Assembly: GCF_016342405.1 (NCBI RefSeq)
Contig: NZ_JAEINN010000005.1
Coordinates: forward strand, 163,718 to 227,717
DNA length: 64,000 bases
Origin: Maridesulfovibrio ferrireducens
Lineage (GTDB): Bacteria > Desulfobacterota > Desulfovibrionia > Desulfovibrionales > Desulfovibrionaceae
Direction of reading: 5' to 3'
Position 1 is the first letter of the stretch. Every line of letters starts with the position of its first letter. Below the pieces are notes generated by a model, which saw nothing but the letters and a program-made list of their open reading frames with translations, was not told the DNA's origin and did not search any database. The position numbers and the translations under genes were made by a program. Shown piece by piece: positions 60,650 to 64,000 of this stretch.

Positions 60650-60904
60650 GCCTTTTTGAAATAGTTAAGGCTTTTTTTGGGGATCATATGCGTAACGAAT
60701 GAACTCATAAAAGGTATTATATCTAAACTAAAGGAGAGGGGGATTGATTTTAATTCGACTGATCGGTTGTAGACATAACAGCATTGTTACGCTGCTTGAA
60801 AAAAGATGCTGTGTATGTGGTTCAATAAAGAAAAAATGCCGTTTTATTTGAGATGATCTCTGTTGGTTTGGAACAATAATTTGTAATCAGAATAATTGTA
60901 AAAG
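60650..60904 (+). other. Gap between ubiX and the transporter gene
   Basis: This 255-base gap has no terminator-like stem. It holds a possible 35-residue ORF at 60744-60851 and may contain a separate promoter for the transporter. Confidence 0.4.
60744..60851 (+). CDS. Possible 35-residue cysteine-rich small protein
   Basis: A short frame starting at TTG 60744 follows a very strong ribosome site (AAGGAGAGGGG). The product is basic and carries five cysteines, four of them clustered as CCVC...C near the C-terminus, which could bind a metal. No known family is recognised. The strong Shine-Dalgarno is the main support; composition and the lack of conservation data keep confidence low. Confidence 0.3.
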   Translation: MILIRLIGCRHNSIVTLLEKRCCVCGSIKKKCRFI

Positions 60905-62257
60905 GTGATAATTATGAACGACATGCGAGACCCTCAAGGTATAAGTTTTGAAGATGCTCCATCTTTTCCAATTCATCGTAAACTTGCCGCTGGTGCCTTT
61001 ATGGGTCAGATTACCGATGGATATATTTTAGGTGTTGTTGGTATTGCGCTTAGCTATGCGACAGTCCCTCTTGGACTGACTAGCCTTTGGCTCGGTATTC
61101 TTGGAGCTGCGTCTTTGCTAGGAATTTTGTTTGGAAGTTTTATTACCGGTTCTCTAGCTGACCGTTTTGGCAGAAAGCCTTTTTTCGGCACAGTCATGTT
61201 TCTTGCTGTTTTATTGTCCCTTGCGCAGTTCGTTGTTACCGATCCGATGTTACTGGCTATTTTACGGTTTGCGCTTGGCATGTGTATCGGTGCAGATTAC
61301 ACCGTTGGCATCGCTTTGTTGAGCGAATGGACACCTGCTAAAAAACGTTCGGGTTTTCTTGCTTGGCTTCTTGTCTCTTGGACAGTCGGGTATGTTCTTG
61401 CTTACATAGTAGGCTTTTTCATGGACGGACTTGGTGATAATGGCTGGCGTTGGGTGCTCTGTACATCTGCTATTCCGGGAGCTATCACATTGTTTTTTCG
61501 TTTTGGTGTTCCTGAATCTCCTAGTTGGCTTGCAGGTAAAGGGCAGGTTGAGAAGGCGCTGGAAAACATTCACAAGCATCTTGGCCCGAATTATTGCCTA
61601 CCGAAGATTGAAGAGGAGCCTCCGTCTGCATCCTGGTTCCGTCTGTTCAGTCCTGAATTACGTTACAATACAATAGTATCATGTGTCTTTTTTTGTTGTC
61701 AGGTGTTGCCGTTTTTCGCCATCAGTATTTTCCTTCCGCTTGTTCTTTCGAATATGCATATTGAAAATCCGTATGCGTCCGGTGTTATGTACAACGGCTT
61801 TACCATAGTCGGCGTATTGGTAGGTACTTGGCTTATCAATAGAATCTCCCGCAGAGCTTTCCTGTTGTGGACATTTTATGGTGCAGCCGTGATTTTGACG
61901 ATTATGACAGTTTGGACGGATATGCCCGCTGTGCTTTCTTTGACCATGCTTGCAGCTTTCTCAACAGTGCTTGCTATCTCCATTGTTCTCGAATTTGCCT
62001 ATCCGCCAGAGCTATTCCCTACGGAATTGCGTGCGTCCGGTATTGGCCTGACTATCGCAATGAGTCGTGTCGGCGCTGCCGGTGGTGCATTTTTGCTCCC
62101 TATCGTTAATGAACACTTCGGTATTTATGCAGCCCTTGGCGCGTGCATCGCGACGCTGGCTATAGGTGGCATAGTCTGTCAAGCATGGGCGCCTGAAACT
62201 TCTCCTCAGTTTGCTCCTAAAAAATTGAGAACTGCCCCTGTAATGGCTAATTTATAA
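60905..62257 (+). CDS. MFS transporter (sugar/organic-acid porter type)
   Basis: A 450-residue transporter with 12 membrane segments. The loop 2-3 motif GSLADRFGRKPFFG is near residue 80, PESPSWL near 205, and PELFPTELRASGIGL near 365, patterns of the sugar-porter/aromatic acid-H+ symporter branches of the MFS. The longest frame starts at GTG-like upstream codons; the ATG at 60914 with AAAGGTGATA upstream is the likely start. As the last gene of the IclR cluster, it probably imports the pathway substrate or a related acid. Confidence 0.9.
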   Translation: MIIMNDMRDPQGISFEDAPSFPIHRKLAAGAFMGQITDGYILGVVGIALSYATVPLGLTSLWLGILGAASLLGILFGSFITGSLADRFGRKPFFGTVMFLAVLLSLAQFVVTDPMLLAILRFALGMCIGADYTVGIALLSEWTPAKKRSGFLAWLLVSWTVGYVLAYIVGFFMDGLGDNGWRWVLCTSAIPGAITLFFRFGVPESPSWLAGKGQVEKALENIHKHLGPNYCLPKIEEEPPSASWFRLFSPELRYNTIVSCVFFCCQVLPFFAISIFLPLVLSNMHIENPYASGVMYNGFTIVGVLVGTWLINRISRRAFLLWTFYGAAVILTIMTVWTDMPAVLSLTMLAAFSTVLAISIVLEFAYPPELFPTELRASGIGLTIAMSRVGAAGGAFLLPIVNEHFGIYAALGACIATLAIGGIVCQAWAPETSPQFAPKKLRTAPVMANL

Positions 62258-62320
62258 ATCTACCCTTAGACTCACCGTTCGTAACGGCCCCATCAACCAT
62301 GGAACGTGAGCATAAACAAG

Positions 62321-62368
62321 TATGACGCCAGGCGTGCCCCGTCTGGCGTCATCATGTTTTTTTTAGAT
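62321..62368 (+). terminator. Rho-independent terminator after the MFS gene
   Basis: ATGACGCCAG / CTGGCGTCAT 10-bp stem with an internal GC-rich loop, followed by a T-run on the plus strand. Confidence 0.85.
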
Positions 62369-62474
62369 AAAATTCTACTTTTCAGAACAATTAATTCGGG
62401 GATTAACTACTTGGGCAACAGTAGGACACTCATTGACTCAAATTGATTTTTTAATCGAAAAGTATTTCAAATAA

Positions 62475-62511
62475 TAAAACCGGCTAATCGCGATGCGATT
62501 AGCCGGTTTTA
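62475..62511. terminator. Terminator for map, usable in both directions
   Basis: AAAACCGGCTAATCGC / GCGATTAGCCGGTTTT is a perfect 16-bp stem with a GAT loop, with A and T runs at its ends. It lies 23 bases after the map stop. Confidence 0.92.
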
Positions 62512-62534
62512 TGACGTTTTTATAATTAAGGTTC

Positions 62535-63413
62535 TTACAATTCGAATGGTGTTAAACTTTCAAATCCGTTTTCAGTGATGACAATGGTTTGCTCGAACTG
62601 TGCAGAAAGTGAGCCGTCTTTTGTTATGGCGGTCCAGTCGTCATCGAGCACCGTAACTTCTTTATCGCCGAGGTTTATCATCGGTTCGATGGTAAAAGTC
62701 ATGCCCGGAGTAAGAGGGACATTGCCCCAACGAGAGCGGAAGTGGGGGACGTTCGGAGCTTCATGGAAGTCGAGGCCGACGCCGTGGCCCATGTATTCAC
62801 GCACCACCGAGCAGCCCTGTCCTTCGGCGTAGGTCTGGATTGCGGAAGAGATATCGTTGATGATTTTACCGGGTTTGGCTTGTTCGAGGCCTAGGCGCAG
62901 GCTCTCACGGGCCACGTTAACAATTTTGCGCGCATCCGGGGATGGTTCTCCCACGAAGAAAGTCTGGTTACAGTCGGCGTAGTAGCCATTGAGGATGGAG
63001 GTGATGTCTATGTTGACTATGTCGCCGTCCTTGAGGATATATTCGCCGGGAATTCCGTGGCAGATAACTTCGTTGGGAGAGATACAGACACTTTTGGGAA
63101 AGCCGTGGTAATTCAGCGGGGCGGGAATTGCACCGTTTTTGATGGTGAATTCGTGTACTGCCCGGTTGATTTCATCGGTTTGTATGCCTGGCTTAATCAA
63201 GTCCTTGACGGCTTCGAAAGTTTGCATGACCAGCTTGCCGCAACGACGTATGCCTTCGATCTGTTCTGGTGTTTTCAGACGGATATTGTAGCGTTTAAGG
63301 AAGGTCTCGGGTAAATTAAGGTTCGCCGCATTTGCCGTGCCCATGCAGCACTTCTTGTATTTTTTACCACTGCCACAGGGGCAGGGATCGTTCCTTCCGA
63401 TTTTGGCGTTCAT
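62535..63413 (-). CDS. map: Methionine aminopeptidase with N-terminal SEC-C zinc motif
   Basis: This removes initiator methionine from new proteins. At the N-terminus, [16 protein letters not shown] is a SEC-C zinc-binding motif (residues 7-22). The M24 peptidase domain follows with metal ligands in [32 protein letters not shown] and QFEQT. At 292 residues it matches SEC-C-type MetAPs. ATG 63413 is chosen because GGAGA stands six bases before it; the longer frame from 63506 adds a basic 31-residue lead without a ribosome site. It is a single-gene unit with a strong terminator. Confidence 0.95.
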   Translation of the reverse strand: MNAKIGRNDPCPCGSGKKYKKCCMGTANAANLNLPETFLKRYNIRLKTPEQIEGIRRCGKLVMQTFEAVKDLIKPGIQTDEINRAVHEFTIKNGAIPAPLNYHGFPKSVCISPNEVICHGIPGEYILKDGDIVNIDITSILNGYYADCNQTFFVGEPSPDARKIVNVARESLRLGLEQAKPGKIINDISSAIQTYAEGQGCSVVREYMGHGVGLDFHEAPNVPHFRSRWGNVPLTPGMTFTIEPMINLGDKEVTVLDDDWTAITKDGSLSAQFEQTIVITENGFESLTPFEL

Positions 63414-63640
63414 CAATGGTCTCCTGAATATATATTGTGGCGGATTTGTACCCGTCGGAAAGCGCTTATATTGGCAAAAAGAACGGCGATTGAAAAGCTT
63501 TATCATGAATAAAAGTACTGGATTATGTCTTAAAAAAATGACTCGGACTGGTAATTATGAATACTTTGAAAAGGAGGGCTTAAAATATTATGGATGTATC
63601 TCTATGAGGATCTGTATATTGTGGTGTTTGTTGTATTAAT

Positions 63641-63687
63641 AATTCCATAAATTGGGCAATTTTTGGGTTGCCCAATTTATGGAAATT
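63641..63687 (-). terminator. Long hairpin after the small membrane-protein ORF
   Basis: TTCCATAAATTGGGCAA pairs with TTGCCCAATTTATGGAA in a 17-bp perfect stem, loop TTTTTGGG. There is only a weak T-run on the minus strand. It is a probable terminator for the ORF at 63693. Confidence 0.65.
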
Positions 63688-63692
63688 TAGTG

Positions 63693-63908
63693 TCAGTACG
63701 TAAGCTCAGTTCCGTTGGGGATAGAGGCAAGCTCTTCGATATCTTCAGTATCTTCAGAGTCCTCTAAGTCTAGCCAGTCAGGTTTATCCAATAAGTGGAT
63801 ACCTTCTTTTACAAGTGAAACACACATGGCAAAAGTAAAAAGCATCATGGGAAACGCAGCAAGAGATATTAACCCGCGGACAGGTTCAATCCCTCCGCAT
63901 ATGCACAA
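63693..63908 (-). CDS. Possible small membrane protein, unknown function
   Basis: A 71-residue frame on the minus strand with one or two hydrophobic segments (GLISLAAFPMMLFTFAMCVSLV) and a strongly acidic C-terminus (DLEDSEDTEDIEEL). The acidic tail after a membrane anchor looks protein-like, and a long hairpin follows the stop. The start is unclear: TTG 63908 is used here, and a stop lies 11 codons further upstream. No family is recognised. Confidence 0.4.
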   Translation of the reverse strand: MCICGGIEPVRGLISLAAFPMMLFTFAMCVSLVKEGIHLLDKPDWLDLEDSEDTEDIEELASIPNGTELTY

Positions 63909-64000
63909 GACATAAGCAATAAGTCGTAAGCGTCACATAGGCTCCATCTACTCATAATTTTTGAAATCCTGCATACTCACTCTTCAGCCTAAAAGGAGTG

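Noticed and set aside
63414..63506. 31-residue N-terminal extension of methionine aminopeptidase
   Set aside because: The SEC-C motif normally begins near the N-terminus and GGAGA precedes ATG 63413.
63337..63639. 100-residue plus-strand frame across the map start region
   Set aside because: Its first part is antisense to map and the rest is of low-complexity composition; the GGAGGG near 63573 is not followed by a usable start.
63594..63650. 18-codon hydrophobic frame after GGAGGG
   Set aside because: The distance to the ribosome site (15 bases) is too long, and the frame runs into the hairpin.
1..64000. tRNA, rRNA, CRISPR arrays, transposases, integrases
   Set aside because: None was recognised on either strand; no spaced repeat arrays or terminal inverted repeats with a transposase were seen.

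Overview
The window looks like chromosomal DNA of a motile, anaerobic, sulfate-reducing Desulfovibrio-type bacterium (Desulfobacterota), AT-leaning in its intergenic regions. This is inferred from gene content: a superoxide reductase, a four-subunit 2-oxoacid:ferredoxin oxidoreductase with an ADP-forming acyl-CoA synthetase, sulfate/sulfite-type anion transporters, sigma-54 and c-di-GMP signalling, and flagellar genes. No rRNA, tRNA, CRISPR array, insertion sequence or prophage was recognised.

Layout. 1-5445 (minus): flagellar filament block with a partial CDS, a glycosyltransferase, fliS, fliD and flagellin; the flagellin gene has a sigma-28-like promoter. 5541-9478 (minus): housekeeping run cdsA-dxr-rseP-tsaB. 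9965-11713 (plus): GAF/HD-GYP c-di-GMP phosphodiesterase-like protein. 11750-13443 (minus): cysC-like kinase and a GH114-like lipoprotein. 13800-28373 (plus): a complete Pel-type exopolysaccharide locus in which PelA and PelB are each split into two genes, ending in a sugar-nucleotide 4-epimerase and followed by an HDOD gene. 29606-33894 (minus): persulfide dioxygenase/rhodanese, Tat-exported superoxide reductase, a pyruvate/indolepyruvate decarboxylase-like enzyme and a YaiI-family protein.

34103-47438 (plus) is a signalling/transport module. A histidine kinase and an NtrC-type sigma-54 activator precede a very good -24/-12 promoter. It drives a pseudo-receiver, a second histidine kinase, three receiver-only proteins, a TauE/SafE permease, a membrane protein of unknown function, a PEP-synthase-like protein with an unfamiliar C-terminus, a fourth receiver and a SulP permease. 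47424-50863 (minus) holds a COG2509-type flavoprotein and a UbiD decarboxylase; 51095-51472 is a small PH-domain protein.

52013-62257 (plus) is an IclR-regulated catabolic cluster: OFOR alpha, beta, gamma and ferredoxin subunits, ADP-forming acyl-CoA synthetase, DAO-family flavoenzyme, RidA, UbiX and an MFS transporter. A coherent reading is uptake of an amino compound, oxidation to an imine, hydrolysis to a 2-oxoacid, ferredoxin-linked oxidation to acyl-CoA, and ATP formation. Several palindromes and hairpins lie in its gaps. The window closes with map (62535-63413, minus) and a possible small membrane protein.

The most noteworthy parts are the sigma-54 signalling/anion-transport module, the IclR catabolic cluster, and the split-architecture Pel locus with a SPOR-porin fusion and a c-di-GMP receptor PelD. 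Start codons were chosen by Shine-Dalgarno position and often differ from the longest open frame.
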